DNA of 34,535 nt from Cyclobacteriaceae bacterium (GCA_026989505.1 JALSJF010000010.1:1-34535); one strand, 5' to 3'; counted from the stretch's first letter, positions 1 through 8,833 are shown. The notes: a model not told the origin generated them from the letters alone. Numbers and translations are program-made.

Positions 1-1
1 C

Positions 2-88
2 TGTGATCAAAATGGTGTTGCCGCTCTCCCCGGCAACCTTTACTTTTACGCCTGGGAATTTGCAATAGTGCCGGGGGCAAAGCGTTGA
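2..88 (+). CDS. Possible C-terminal end of an upstream gene, partial
   Basis: The second forward frame is open from the window edge to a TGA at 86-88 and would encode about 28 residues ending VPGAKR. The third forward frame is also open, to a TAG at 66-68. The reverse strand has an open stretch with protein-like composition but no ATG, GTG or TTG to begin it before the edge, so a leftward gene starting here is unlikely. A rightward gene ending just before the next start codon at 97 fits best. The piece is too short to assign a family, and the choice of frame is uncertain. Confidence 0.3.
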   Translation, partial: CDQNGVAALPGNLYFYAWEFAIVPGAKR

Positions 89-96
89 TAATTTAT

Positions 97-939
97 ATGC
101 GATACCTGATTTTTTTTATAGTGTCTAGCATTCTTGCTGCCGGAACTGTCCTGGCGCAAGCCCAGGCTCCGGATGAAGATGGTTTTACCACTATTTCAAC
201 CCCCCTTACCGTAGATCTAGACCGCAGGGACAGCGAGGAAAAAACTTTTACGGAAAAAAAGAAGAAACCGAAAAAGAATTTTTATTACGGCCTGAAGACC
301 AAAAAAGGCTTTACCACCCGCGGCCGGGGAGAGAAAGAAGAAATTGTCTTGTTTAACTATTTAAAAGAGTATCAGCGCCCCGACCCCTATGTGCGCGATA
401 TATATTATTATGATTTTGCGCGTAAGGAAGTAAGAAAAACCAGGCGGTTTGACCCGGCCAGAGGGGTCTTGCTGCACGGGCCGTATTCGGTACGCAGGGG
501 CGAGGTAATAGTGGAAGAAGGGGCCTTTTATATCGGCACCAAACACGGGCGGTGGGTGAGGAAAACGCCCAATGATATATTGCTGGACAAGGAAAAATAC
601 TACCGTGGCTGGCCAAAAGAATCGCTGGTAAGGTTTTATGACCCCGATACCCGTACCCGGTTAAGAGAGATTATCCCCGTGGAGTATGGCATAAAAGAAG
701 GCTATTATTTTTATTTTTTTAAGGATGGCTCACCGGCTGTTACCGGGGAATACCGTTACGGCAACAAGGTGGGCAAGTGGGTTTCTTATTACGAAAACCG
801 CAGGGGCAGGCGCAAACGCGAAATCCAGTTCCGCAGAGACCCAAATGATGATGATTTTGTGCCCTATATTACCCGCGAGTGGAACAAAGCCGGCAAACTG
901 GTGTATGACCGGACAAAAGATAAAACTAACATACAGTAG
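97..939 (+). CDS. Exported MORN/YwqK-like repeat protein
   Basis: A 280-residue protein counted from the ATG at 97. A TTG four codons upstream is less likely because the signal peptide (MRYLIFFIVSSILAAGTVLAQA) begins at the ATG. A Lys-rich linker (about residues 45-65) is followed by repeated aromatic/glycine motifs of the MORN/YwqK type: HGPYSVRRGE, GTKHGRWV, KEGYYFYFFKDG and GEYRYGNKVGKWVSYY. In this family such repeats form beta-hairpin ladders. YwqK of Bacillus is annotated as an antitoxin, but exported Bacteroidota versions are common and have no assigned role, and no toxin gene lies beside it. Its stop codon touches the stop codon of the convergent DUF4834 gene. Function unknown; repeat class fairly sure. 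Confidence 0.75.
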   Translation: MRYLIFFIVSSILAAGTVLAQAQAPDEDGFTTISTPLTVDLDRRDSEEKTFTEKKKKPKKNFYYGLKTKKGFTTRGRGEKEEIVLFNYLKEYQRPDPYVRDIYYYDFARKEVRKTRRFDPARGVLLHGPYSVRRGEVIVEEGAFYIGTKHGRWVRKTPNDILLDKEKYYRGWPKESLVRFYDPDTRTRLREIIPVEYGIKEGYYFYFFKDGSPAVTGEYRYGNKVGKWVSYYENRRGRRKREIQFRRDPNDDDFVPYITREWNKAGKLVYDRTKDKTNIQ

Positions 940-1173
940 CTACTCCACCTCTTCGTAATCTACATATTCCCCCCCCTGATAACCCTTTTTATTGGGGGTG
1001 TTGGGGTCATAGTCAACATGCAAGTCACCCCTGTGCTGTGCTCTCCGCGGGCCACTACCATAGCGGCTGCCCCGGTTGTTATCGGGGCCGCCACCCAGCA
1101 CTGTCCTGAAGATATGGCCCAGGGCTTTAAAAAAGACCCAGATCAAGAAAAGCAGGGCAAGTATTTTAATCAT
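940..1173 (-). CDS. Small DUF4834-like membrane protein
   Basis: A 77-residue protein with one N-terminal membrane segment (MIKILALLFLIWVFFKALGHIF) followed by a Gly/Arg/Asp-rich soluble tail ending GEYVDYEEVE. One hydrophobic helix plus an acidic, Tyr-containing C-terminus matches the small Bacteroidota membrane proteins grouped as DUF4834, whose function is not known. Its ATG lies one base after the carB stop codon, so it is almost certainly translated from the carB transcript. The link to CarB is positional only. The final stop codon abuts that of the convergent gene at 939. Confidence 0.7.
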   Translation of the reverse strand: MIKILALLFLIWVFFKALGHIFRTVLGGGPDNNRGSRYGSGPRRAQHRGDLHVDYDPNTPNKKGYQGGEYVDYEEVE

Positions 1174-1174
1174 T

Positions 1175-3988
1175 TTATTTACTTAAATACAGGTTCCGTT
1201 CGGCATAAATATCGAGGAAATAATCATCCATCAGATCGTCAATGAAATAAATTGATTCTCCGGTGGATTTCATTTCCGGCCCCAGAGTTTTATTTACATT
1301 CGGAAACTTGCTGAATGAAAATACCGGCTCCTTAATGGCATAACCATGTTTTACGGGCTTAAATTCAATATCCTTCAGCTTTAATTCACCTAACATTATT
1401 TTGGTGGCATAGTTTACGTAGGGCTCCTGATAGGCCTTGCAAATAAACGGCACCGTGCGCGAAGCCCGGGGGTTGGCCTCAATGATATACACCTTGTCGT
1501 TTTTGATGGCAAACTGAATATTGATCAGGCCCACGGTTTTCAGTGCCAGGGCAATTTTTTTGGTATAGGCCTCAATCTGGCGAATAACAAAATCGCCCAG
1601 GTTGTACGGGGGCAGCACGGCATAGGAGTCGCCCGAGTGAATACCGGCCGGTTCTATATGCTGCATAATGCCGATAATATAAACCTCTTCGCCATCACAA
1701 ATAGCATCGGCCTCGGCTTCAATGGCGCCATCAAGGAAATGGTCGAGCAGCACCTTATTGCCGGGGATTTTCTTCATGATATCCACGATATGCTCTTCCA
1801 GTTCTTTTTCGTTAATCACGATTTTCATACTCTGGCCGCCCAGCACATACGAAGGCCGCACCAGCAAGGGGAAGCCTATTTCCTTCGATAGTTCAATCGC
1901 CTGTTCGGCATCTTCGGCCACCCCAAACTCAGGGTAGGGGATATTTAGCTCTTTCAGCAAACTGGAAAAACTGCCCCGGTCTTCGGCCAGGTCCAGGGCT
2001 TTGAAAGAGGTGCCAATGATTTTCACCCCGTATTTATCGAGTTTTTCGGCCAGCTTGAGGGCCGTTTGACCACCAAGCTGCACGATTACCCCTTCGGGTT
2101 TTTCGTGTTCGATAATACTGTAGATATGCTCCCAGAAAACCGGTTCAAAATAAAGTTTGTCGGCTACATCAAAATCCGTGGAAACCGTTTCGGGGTTGCA
2201 GTTAATCATAATGGTTTCGTAGCCGCTTTCTTTGGCCGCCAGCACCCCGTGTACGCAGGAATAATCAAACTCTATCCCCTGGCCAATACGGTTAGGGCCC
2301 GAACCCAACACCACAATTTTTTTGCGGTCGGTGGCTACCGATTCATTTTCTTTGTCGTAGCACGAATAATAGTAGGGCGTTTGCGCCTCAAACTCGGCCG
2401 CACAGGTGTCCACTAATTTATACACCCGGTTAAGGCCTGTTTCTTTACGCTTAGTATATACTTCCGACTCCCAGCAGCCCAGTAAATGGGCAATCTGCCG
2501 GTCGGCATAGCCTTTTTCTTTGGCTGTTCTTAACAACTCCCCGGGGATGGTCTCCAGGTCATATCGGGCGATCTCCTCTTCCAGCACTACCAGTTCTTCA
2601 ATCTGGCAGAGGAACCATTTGTCAATCTTCGAAAGCTTATGAATGGTGGCCAGCGAGATGCCCAGTTTAAAGGCATCGTATATATGGAACAACCGGTTCC
2701 AACTGGGGTGTTCCAGGCTCTCCAGGATCTGTTGCTGGTCTTTCAGTTCTTTGCCATCGGCCCCCAGGCCATTGCGTTTAATCTCCAACGATTGACAGGC
2801 CTTTTGCAGGGCCTCCTGAAAATTGCGGCCAATTCCCATAGCCTCACCCACCGATTTCATTTGCAGGCCGAGGTGACGGTCTGAGCCCTCAAACTTATCA
2901 AAGTTCCAGCGGGGTATTTTTACGATAACGTAATCCAGGGCCGGCTCAAAATAGGCTGAAGTGGTTTTGGTAATCTGGTTGTTAAGTTCATCCAGGTTGT
3001 AGCCGATAGCCAGCTTGGCGGCTATTTTGGCAATAGGGTAACCGGTGGCCTTGGAAGCCAGGGCCGAAGAACGCGACACCCGCGGGTTTATTTCAATGGC
3101 CACAATCTCATCGTTCTCCGGGTTAACGGCAAACTGCACATTACAGCCCCCGGCAAACTGGCCTATGCCGTTCATCATTTTGATGGCCAGGTTACGCATC
3201 TCCTGATACACCGTATCGGGCAGGGTCATGGCGGGGGCCACCGTAACCGAATCGCCTGTGTGTACCCCCATGGGGTCAAAGTTTTCGATGGAACAAATAA
3301 TGATGATATTGCCGGCCCCATCGCGCAGCAGTTCCAGTTCATATTCTTTCCAGCCCAGGATGCTTTGCTCAATCAGCACTTCATGGATGGGCGAGGCATG
3401 CAGGCCGTTCGACAGGGCGCTTTCAAAATCATCGGCCGAAAACACAAAACCGCCACCGGTACCGCCCAGGGTGTAAGAAGGCCGGATGACCAGGGGAAAG
3501 CCAATCCGCTGGGCTATTTCCTTGCCCTGCAAAAACGAGGTGGCCGTCTCCCCGGTGCAAACATTAATGTCCAGTTCCTTCATTTTCAGGCGGAATTTCT
3601 CCCGGTCTTCGGTGGTTTCTATGGCATCAATATCTACCCCGATAATTTTCACATCAAAAATCTCCCAGATGCCCGCCTTCTGGCAATCGATGGCCAGGTT
3701 AAGGGCCGTTTGGCCACCCATAGTAGGCAACACCGCATCGATCTCATGCTTTTTCAGGATCTCAATGATGGATTTTTTGGTCAGCGGCTTCAGGTAAATA
3801 TTATTGGCGGTTATGGGGTCGGTCATAATGGTGGCCGGGTTAGAGTTGATCAGGGTCACCTCTATCCCTTCTTCGCGTAGTGAGCGGGCTGCCTGTGAAC
3901 CGGAATAATCGAACTCACAGGCCTGGCCAATGACAATGGGGCCGCTACCAATAATTAATATGGATTTTATACTTTCATCTCTGGGCAT
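1175..3988 (-). CDS. carB: Carbamoyl-phosphate synthase large subunit, lacking the MGS domain
   Basis: CarB makes carbamoyl phosphate from bicarbonate, ammonia channelled from the glutaminase subunit CarA, and two ATP, feeding pyrimidine and arginine synthesis in the cytoplasm. Both ATP-grasp halves are present. The first opens with LIIGSGPIVIGQACEFDYSG and holds RPSYTLGGTGGG; the second opens with VVLGSGPNRIGQGIEFDYS and holds RPSYVLGGQSM. Metal-ligand segments EINPRVSRSSA and EANPRASRTVPF occur in each half. At 937 residues it is about 135 shorter than the Escherichia coli enzyme and ends just after the second half, so the C-terminal methylglyoxal-synthase-like domain that binds ornithine and UMP in enteric bacteria is absent. 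I recall similar short forms in other Bacteroidota. carA is not in the window. Transcribed with the DUF4834 gene. Confidence 0.97.
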   Translation of the reverse strand: MPRDESIKSILIIGSGPIVIGQACEFDYSGSQAARSLREEGIEVTLINSNPATIMTDPITANNIYLKPLTKKSIIEILKKHEIDAVLPTMGGQTALNLAIDCQKAGIWEIFDVKIIGVDIDAIETTEDREKFRLKMKELDINVCTGETATSFLQGKEIAQRIGFPLVIRPSYTLGGTGGGFVFSADDFESALSNGLHASPIHEVLIEQSILGWKEYELELLRDGAGNIIIICSIENFDPMGVHTGDSVTVAPAMTLPDTVYQEMRNLAIKMMNGIGQFAGGCNVQFAVNPENDEIVAIEINPRVSRSSALASKATGYPIAKIAAKLAIGYNLDELNNQITKTTSAYFEPALDYVIVKIPRWNFDKFEGSDRHLGLQMKSVGEAMGIGRNFQEALQKACQSLEIKRNGLGADGKELKDQQQILESLEHPSWNRLFHIYDAFKLGISLATIHKLSKIDKWFLCQIEELVVLEEEIARYDLETIPGELLRTAKEKGYADRQIAHLLGCWESEVYTKRKETGLNRVYKLVDTCAAEFEAQTPYYYSCYDKENESVATDRKKIVVLGSGPNRIGQGIEFDYSCVHGVLAAKESGYETIMINCNPETVSTDFDVADKLYFEPVFWEHIYSIIEHEKPEGVIVQLGGQTALKLAEKLDKYGVKIIGTSFKALDLAEDRGSFSSLLKELNIPYPEFGVAEDAEQAIELSKEIGFPLLVRPSYVLGGQSMKIVINEKELEEHIVDIMKKIPGNKVLLDHFLDGAIEAEADAICDGEEVYIIGIMQHIEPAGIHSGDSYAVLPPYNLGDFVIRQIEAYTKKIALALKTVGLINIQFAIKNDKVYIIEANPRASRTVPFICKAYQEPYVNYATKIMLGELKLKDIEFKPVKHGYAIKEPVFSFSKFPNVNKTLGPEMKSTGESIYFIDDLMDDYFLDIYAERNLYLSK

Positions 3989-4031
3989 ATCGTGGGTGGG
4001 CTTTAGGCATTTTGCTAGGCTTAAATTAGCG

Positions 4032-4039
4032 CAAAGTTA
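4032..4039 (-). promoter_or_regulatory. Predicted -7 element for carB
   Basis: On the reverse strand this reads TAACTTTG, an exact match to the Bacteroidota -7 consensus TAnnTTTG, ending 43 bases before the carB start codon. No good TTTG -33 element lies 19-20 bases upstream, so the call rests on the -7 box and its distance from the gene. Confidence 0.5.
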
Positions 4040-4077
4040 GAATAACAAAAGTTGTTTTTGGCTAATTGCCTGAAAAA

Positions 4078-6204
4078 TTAGAAATTAAACTGAATACCCG
4101 GCCCGATCAGCAAAAACATGGAGTCTGATTTAAACAAATAACCCAATCCTGCATAGAGTGGAAAGTTGACCTTGGAGTCGGCATGCAGGGGTTGGAACCT
4201 GATTAACGAGACCATGCCAATATCGCCCTGGTCTTCCCCGCCACGGGTTAAACTGCTAAAGGCATTCAGAAAAATAAAGCCCAGGCCTACGCTTAACGGG
4301 TTTAGTTTATTGATTTCATTTTTCTTGTAAAAGCTAACCTGTGCCATTGACGCCACACTCAGCCCGGTGAGGGAGCCTATCCCGGGTTCATCCAGCCTTT
4401 TGGCCAACAACCCTGCGGGAAACGAAACCTCAACGGCCACAGTAAATTTAGCACTGCGGTATATCTGCACATGTTCGGAATACCCTTCGCCCCCGTAGTT
4501 GGCTTTATCGTGCCTGATGGTCAACTCTATCCTCGACCAGGGGCGCAACTCGTGCGTTTTGTTAACCATGATATCATTCAGCCGGATCATGGGATTGGCG
4601 GCATTGGCTTTACTGTACCCCTCATGGCGGACCGAGGACTCTCCGGGGACAATTTTAATGTCCTCAACCGTACGCGACTCAATTAATTTTTTGTTCTTGT
4701 CCCAGTACCTGACTTCCACTTCAAGGTACTGTATGCCGTAAAACTTGTTGCCTTCATCAATGGCCTCTTCATTAAAATGAATTATCAGGTCACCAATTTC
4801 ACCATCATATAATGCCGGTTTAATGAAAAACTCGCTGTTAACTACCTTGTTGCCCCCGCCATAATTAAGGGTAACAAAATCAAGCGGCCGGGGGCGTTCA
4901 TATTCTTTCACCAGTAGTTCAAAAGCGGTGTTGTGCCCGTTCAGGGTAATGGGGATAGTGCGTTCTTTTACATCTACGGGGATGGTTATACTACAGTACA
5001 GGACATTCTCGCTGGTACGTGAGGTGTCAACAATTGCCGGGTACTTGCCATCGCTGAATTTAAGGGTAGAAGATTCCAGGCCAACGCCTTCAAATTTCAG
5101 GTCAAGGGTTTCGCCCGGGTAAACAATGTGGGATGCATTCCAATCCTGGGCCTTGCGCAAGAGCATCAGCCTGGTGATTTCGGGCTTCTTAAGGATGTTG
5201 AAGTTGGTGAAGAACATGGTTTCATCGCCAAGCTTCATATAGAGGTAGCCTTCTTCCACACGGTGCAAAGCATACGTACGCAAGGAACCCACCACTTTAT
5301 TTTGATTTTCGATAATTGCCCGGGTGAAGAGTTCGCCAATCAGCCGCCCCCCCGGTTTCTCCTGGTCTTCTATACGGTAGGTGCGGTTAAGCCTGATGTT
5401 ATGGTTATTGTCAAACTTCACGGAAATGAGTTTAGCCCCCTGCGGTTCAAAATAGTACGACTGCTTATCAAAATTCAGGTAGTTAACCTTGCTGAAAACC
5501 GCCCTGATATTCAGGTGGAAGTCAAGCACATCATAAGACAGCAGGCCTTCTTTATCCAGGAAAGGCTTGTACGACTCTATCTGCACATGTAGTAATACGG
5601 TGCCGGTTCTTTTTACATGCAGGATTAACTCGGGGCCGGTTTCTTCCACCACCACCCGGTATTCCACTATTCCTTGTTTTTGCCAACCGTTACTGGGTTT
5701 TATAAGGTACGGGTTGGCCATCGGAATGGCATACTTCACCTCCTGGCCACTGTAAACTTCCACGGAAGGCTCGATGTCGGGCAGTGAGGGAAAAATAAAC
5801 GGGTAAAGCCGGATGGCTTTATTCACGGTTTTATGGTTGATGATGGTGCTGAGGACCATGCGGCTGTACGGGTTGCTGAGAATATCGTTGAAGCGAATGG
5901 TGCCCACATAACTACCGTCATCAACCCTGATTAACGAATCAACAACCTCAATATTGGGGGTGGGTAAAATACGGATGGACATTTGGTGTTGCGGGTCCTG
6001 CGGGATTATTTTAACAGCAACAACCTCCGCCAGGTTTTTAAGCACAAAATACAGGTACGCTGATTTACGGTACTCAATAGGGGTCTCCTTTAACGAAAAA
6101 GTGGCCGAATCGGTAGTAATTTGTACGTCTTTGATAAACTCCTGGGCACTGGCGGGGAAAGAAGTTGCCGCTACTACCAGGGCAAGAAAAATTGTCTTTT
6201 TCAT
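4078..6204 (-). CDS. Exported protein of unknown function, 708 residues
   Basis: I do not recognise a named family. The protein starts with a clear signal peptide (MKKTIFLALVVAATSFPASAQ) and continues as a long, mostly beta-rich sequence without cysteine clusters or a lipobox. The middle (about residues 150-560) looks like several tandem Ig-like or beta-sandwich domains. The last 110 or so residues are glycine- and aromatic-rich with alternating hydrophobic strands (PLYAGLGYLFKS, LLIGPGIQFNF) and end in Phe, which resembles an outer-membrane beta-barrel ending. I infer a periplasmic or outer-membrane location. It is a single-gene unit between carB and feoB with its own predicted promoter. Confidence 0.7.
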   Translation of the reverse strand: MKKTIFLALVVAATSFPASAQEFIKDVQITTDSATFSLKETPIEYRKSAYLYFVLKNLAEVVAVKIIPQDPQHQMSIRILPTPNIEVVDSLIRVDDGSYVGTIRFNDILSNPYSRMVLSTIINHKTVNKAIRLYPFIFPSLPDIEPSVEVYSGQEVKYAIPMANPYLIKPSNGWQKQGIVEYRVVVEETGPELILHVKRTGTVLLHVQIESYKPFLDKEGLLSYDVLDFHLNIRAVFSKVNYLNFDKQSYYFEPQGAKLISVKFDNNHNIRLNRTYRIEDQEKPGGRLIGELFTRAIIENQNKVVGSLRTYALHRVEEGYLYMKLGDETMFFTNFNILKKPEITRLMLLRKAQDWNASHIVYPGETLDLKFEGVGLESSTLKFSDGKYPAIVDTSRTSENVLYCSITIPVDVKERTIPITLNGHNTAFELLVKEYERPRPLDFVTLNYGGGNKVVNSEFFIKPALYDGEIGDLIIHFNEEAIDEGNKFYGIQYLEVEVRYWDKNKKLIESRTVEDIKIVPGESSVRHEGYSKANAANPMIRLNDIMVNKTHELRPWSRIELTIRHDKANYGGEGYSEHVQIYRSAKFTVAVEVSFPAGLLAKRLDEPGIGSLTGLSVASMAQVSFYKKNEINKLNPLSVGLGFIFLNAFSSLTRGGEDQGDIGMVSLIRFQPLHADSKVNFPLYAGLGYLFKSDSMFLLIGPGIQFNF

Positions 6205-6232
6205 CAGGCTAAGGTTGGCTTGCTCAACAGGT

Positions 6233-6240
6233 CAAAAATA
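6233..6240 (-). promoter_or_regulatory. Predicted -7 element for the 708-residue exported protein
   Basis: The reverse strand reads TATTTTTG, matching TAnnTTTG exactly, and ends 28 bases before the start codon at 6204. The -33 region shows no convincing TTTG. Confidence 0.5.
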
Positions 6241-6286
6241 AGCAATAATCGGCTTGCCTTACCACTAAAATTGTATTTCCGGCAAA

Positions 6287-8347
6287 TTAGCTAAACCCGG
6301 TGAATACCAGGTAAGCCACAACATAAGCCAGCCCCGACATATACAGGGTTTGCAACAGGGGCCACTTCCAGCCTTTGGTTTCGCGGTAAACCACAGCGAG
6401 GGTACTCATACACTGCATGGCAAAAGCATAAAAGACCATCAACGACAGGCCTACCGGCAGGGTAAACACCGGTAACCCGGTACGGGGGTTAATTTCATTT
6501 TTCATTTTCGACTTGATGGTGGCCTCATCGTCTGCCCCTGACTGAATGCTGTACAGGGTGGCCATGGTCCCCACAAATACTTCGCGGGCGGCAAAGGAAG
6601 TAACCAGGGCAATGCCAATTTTCCAATCGTAGCCCAGCGGCCTGATGATGGGCTCCAGGCCTTTGCCCAGCATGGCGGCATAGGAGTGTTCGAGCTTATA
6701 GGCCGCCAGTTTATTATCAAACTCTTGCCGGGTATAGGACTGGCCGGCAAATGATTCCTGCACCTTTGCTTCTGCCTGTTCCATGGCATCACCAGGGCCA
6801 TAAGAGGCCAGCACCCAGAGCACAATGGATATGGCAACAATTATTTTGCCCGCCTCAAAAGTGAAGGTACGTACTTTTTCCACAATAATCAGGCCCACGT
6901 TTTTCCAGCGCGGCCGTTTGTAGGTGGGCAGTTCCATAATCAAAAAACTCCGCTCCCGGGTTTTGATCACCCGCTGCAACAGCCAGGCCGTGATTAACGC
7001 GGCCCCAAAGCCCAGCAGGTAAAGGGCCAGCAGCACCAGCCCCTGAAGAGTTAAGAAACCCAGTACCGTTTCATCAGGAATCACCAGGGCAATTAAAATG
7101 GTGTACACCGGCAGCCGGGCCGAGCAACTTATCAGCGGGGTAACAAAAATGGTAATCAGCCGTTCCTTCAGGTTTTCGATATTGCGGGTGGCCATAATGG
7201 CCGGAATGGCACAGGCCACACCCGAAATAAGCGGCACCACGCTCTTGCCGTTAAGCCCCACCTTGCGCATGATCTTGTCCATTAAAAACACGACCCGCGA
7301 CATATAGCCCGACTCTTCGAGCAAGGCAATAAAAGCAAACAGAATGGCAATCTGCGGGATAAAAATCATTACCCCGCCTACCCCGGGCACAATGCCGTCT
7401 TTGAGCAGGGAGGTGAGCACCCCGGGCGGCAATACCTGCCCCAGCCAGTTGGAAAAACTGCTGACATAATTGTCGATCAAATCCATTGGCCAGCTAGCCA
7501 GGGTGAAGATGGCCTGAAAAATGACAAACAGAATGGCGATGAAGATCAGATAGCCCCAGACCTTATGCGTGAGCACCTTGTCAATCCGGTCAGTATATAC
7601 TTTCAACCCTTTTTGGTTGGTGGGCTTTTCGGCCTTTTGCACAATGCGGTTAATCTTACCGTAGCGCAGGGTAGTATCCCGGGTTTGTAACGACTGCGCC
7701 TTGTCTTCGGCTACCTGATTGGCTGCCAGAAGCTGGTGCAGTTTCAGGTAGGGCGAAACTTTACTGTTGTTAATTGCCGTGCTTAACGCAGGGCCGGCAA
7801 TTTCATTAATATCGAGGAAAGGCCGTGGGCGTGGGCGTACCGGTGCGGCCAGGGCTTCCTTCAGGCGGTGGATACCCTCCCCCTTGCGGGCATTGATAGC
7901 CACTACGGGGATAGCATACGCGGCTGCCAGGCTATCGGCAAGCACACCTTTGCCCATCCGTTCGGCCAGGTCCACCATATTAAGGGCCAGGATTGTGGGT
8001 ATCCCCAGGTCAATAACCTGCGATAATAATAGCAGGTTACGCTTGAGGTTGGAAGCATCTACGGTAACCACCAGGACATCGGGGAAATCTTTGTTGTCCG
8101 GGTCGGTGAGGATATCGGTTACCACTTGTTCGTCCGAAGATTTGGCATAGAGGCTATAAGTGCCCGGTAAGTCAAGTACATTAACCCTGGAGCCATTGGC
8201 CAGCAACAAAGTGCCGGTTTTTTTATCCACCGTTACCCCGGGGAAATTGCCCACTTTTTGGTTCAGGCCGGTTAACTGGTTGAATAATGATGTTTTTCCC
8301 GAATTTGGATTACCGATCAGGGCGACATTCAATACTTTAGCTGCCAT
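6287..8347 (-). CDS. feoB: Ferrous iron transporter FeoB
   Basis: FeoB is the inner-membrane Fe(II) importer with a cytoplasmic G domain. G1 is GNPNSGKTS at residues 12-20, G2 lies around FPGVTV (35-40), G3 is DLPGT (59-63) and G4 is NMVD (about 122-125). The membrane part starts near residue 265, with the Gate regions, a Cys-containing segment GVACAIPAIMATRNIE and a second Gate ending FAMQCMSTLAVVYRETKGWKW. At 686 residues it is shorter than the 773-residue E. coli protein but in the range of compact FeoB forms; no FeoC gene follows. Its ATG comes directly after the feoA stop codon (TAAATG), so the pair is translationally linked. The gene runs toward the unrelated 708-residue protein. Confidence 0.97.
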   Translation of the reverse strand: MAAKVLNVALIGNPNSGKTSLFNQLTGLNQKVGNFPGVTVDKKTGTLLLANGSRVNVLDLPGTYSLYAKSSDEQVVTDILTDPDNKDFPDVLVVTVDASNLKRNLLLLSQVIDLGIPTILALNMVDLAERMGKGVLADSLAAAYAIPVVAINARKGEGIHRLKEALAAPVRPRPRPFLDINEIAGPALSTAINNSKVSPYLKLHQLLAANQVAEDKAQSLQTRDTTLRYGKINRIVQKAEKPTNQKGLKVYTDRIDKVLTHKVWGYLIFIAILFVIFQAIFTLASWPMDLIDNYVSSFSNWLGQVLPPGVLTSLLKDGIVPGVGGVMIFIPQIAILFAFIALLEESGYMSRVVFLMDKIMRKVGLNGKSVVPLISGVACAIPAIMATRNIENLKERLITIFVTPLISCSARLPVYTILIALVIPDETVLGFLTLQGLVLLALYLLGFGAALITAWLLQRVIKTRERSFLIMELPTYKRPRWKNVGLIIVEKVRTFTFEAGKIIVAISIVLWVLASYGPGDAMEQAEAKVQESFAGQSYTRQEFDNKLAAYKLEHSYAAMLGKGLEPIIRPLGYDWKIGIALVTSFAAREVFVGTMATLYSIQSGADDEATIKSKMKNEINPRTGLPVFTLPVGLSLMVFYAFAMQCMSTLAVVYRETKGWKWPLLQTLYMSGLAYVVAYLVFTGFS

Positions 8348-8578
8348 TTACCCTACCAACGAAATTGTTGCCGCTTCCGCTTTGCGCAAGGATAACCGGT
8401 AACCATCAACACTAATACATATCGGGTCGCCCAGGGGGGCAGCAAATTTCATGCGCACTTCGGTGCCGGGCAAACAACCCATGTCTAATAATTTCAGCGC
8501 CAGCTTGTCATCCTTAAAACAGCATATTTTGCCCACTTCTCCGGGGGCCAGGTTGGCTACTGTTTTTTGCTCGCTCAT
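8348..8578 (-). CDS. feoA: Ferrous iron transport protein FeoA
   Basis: A 76-residue SH3-fold cytoplasmic partner of FeoB. The start is taken as MSEQKTVANL at 8578. An in-frame ATG 18 codons upstream would place the N-terminus over the promoter and adds a sequence unlike the family. Family features are LAPGEVGKICCF near the start, LLDMGCLPGTEV in the middle (the usual LxxMGLxPGxxV signature with Cys in place of Leu) and GDPICISVDGYRLSLRKAEA at the end. It is the first gene of the feoAB operon. Confidence 0.95.
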   Translation of the reverse strand: MSEQKTVANLAPGEVGKICCFKDDKLALKLLDMGCLPGTEVRMKFAAPLGDPICISVDGYRLSLRKAEAATISLVG

Positions 8579-8602
8579 TTTATTTAGACTAATTATAAAC
8601 AA

Positions 8603-8633
8603 CAAAGATAATGGGCTTTGCCCCGTAAACAAA
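8603..8633 (-). promoter_or_regulatory. feoAB promoter of Bacteroidota type
   Basis: On the reverse strand TTTG (8633-8630), a 19-base spacer and TATCTTTG (8610-8603) give a complete match to TTTG-N19-TAnnTTTG. The -7 box ends 24 bases before the feoA start codon. This is the clearest promoter in the window. Confidence 0.75.
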
Positions 8634-8671
8634 ATGATCTATATCATGATTGAAGGAAAGATTTTTATCTT
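8634..8671. promoter_or_regulatory. Two small inverted repeats upstream of feoAB, candidate operator
   Basis: Directly upstream of the -33 box lies ATGAT-N4-ATCAT (8634-8647), followed by AAGAT-N4-ATCTT (8658-8671). Both are perfect 5-4-5 repeats in AT-rich DNA. Ferrous uptake operons are usually iron-controlled through Fur or DtxR-family proteins, and these are plausible binding sites, but neither matches a full Fur box. The assignment to a regulator is inference. Confidence 0.35.
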
Positions 8672-8833
8672 ATCTTAATTAAGGGCATCGTGGCTTCCGC
8701 CACCCAAACGTTTACCGCGTTAAATTAGGCCAGCATTGGCAGCAGGATGAAAGGGCAAAAGACCATTACCCTTCACGGCCAGGGGTTCCGCCTTGTAATT
8801 GACAAATAAATTGCTTAAATTATAGCCCCGGTA

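Noticed and set aside
1-84. Reverse-strand open stretch with protein-like composition at the left edge
   Set aside because: No start codon exists between the upstream stop (about 113) and the window edge except one a few codons before the end, so a leftward gene starting here is not supported.
3260-3880. 206-codon forward reading frame inside carB
   Set aside because: It is antisense to a highly conserved part of carB, has no recognisable domain and lacks a promoter; it is a shadow of the carB codon pattern.
8747-8809. 20-codon frame starting MKGQKTITLHGQGF in the feoA-hisA gap
   Set aside because: It follows an AGG by one base only, is very short and has no partner or promoter; it may be chance. 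An AAGGG/CCCTT pairing at the same place lacks a T-run, so it is no terminator either.
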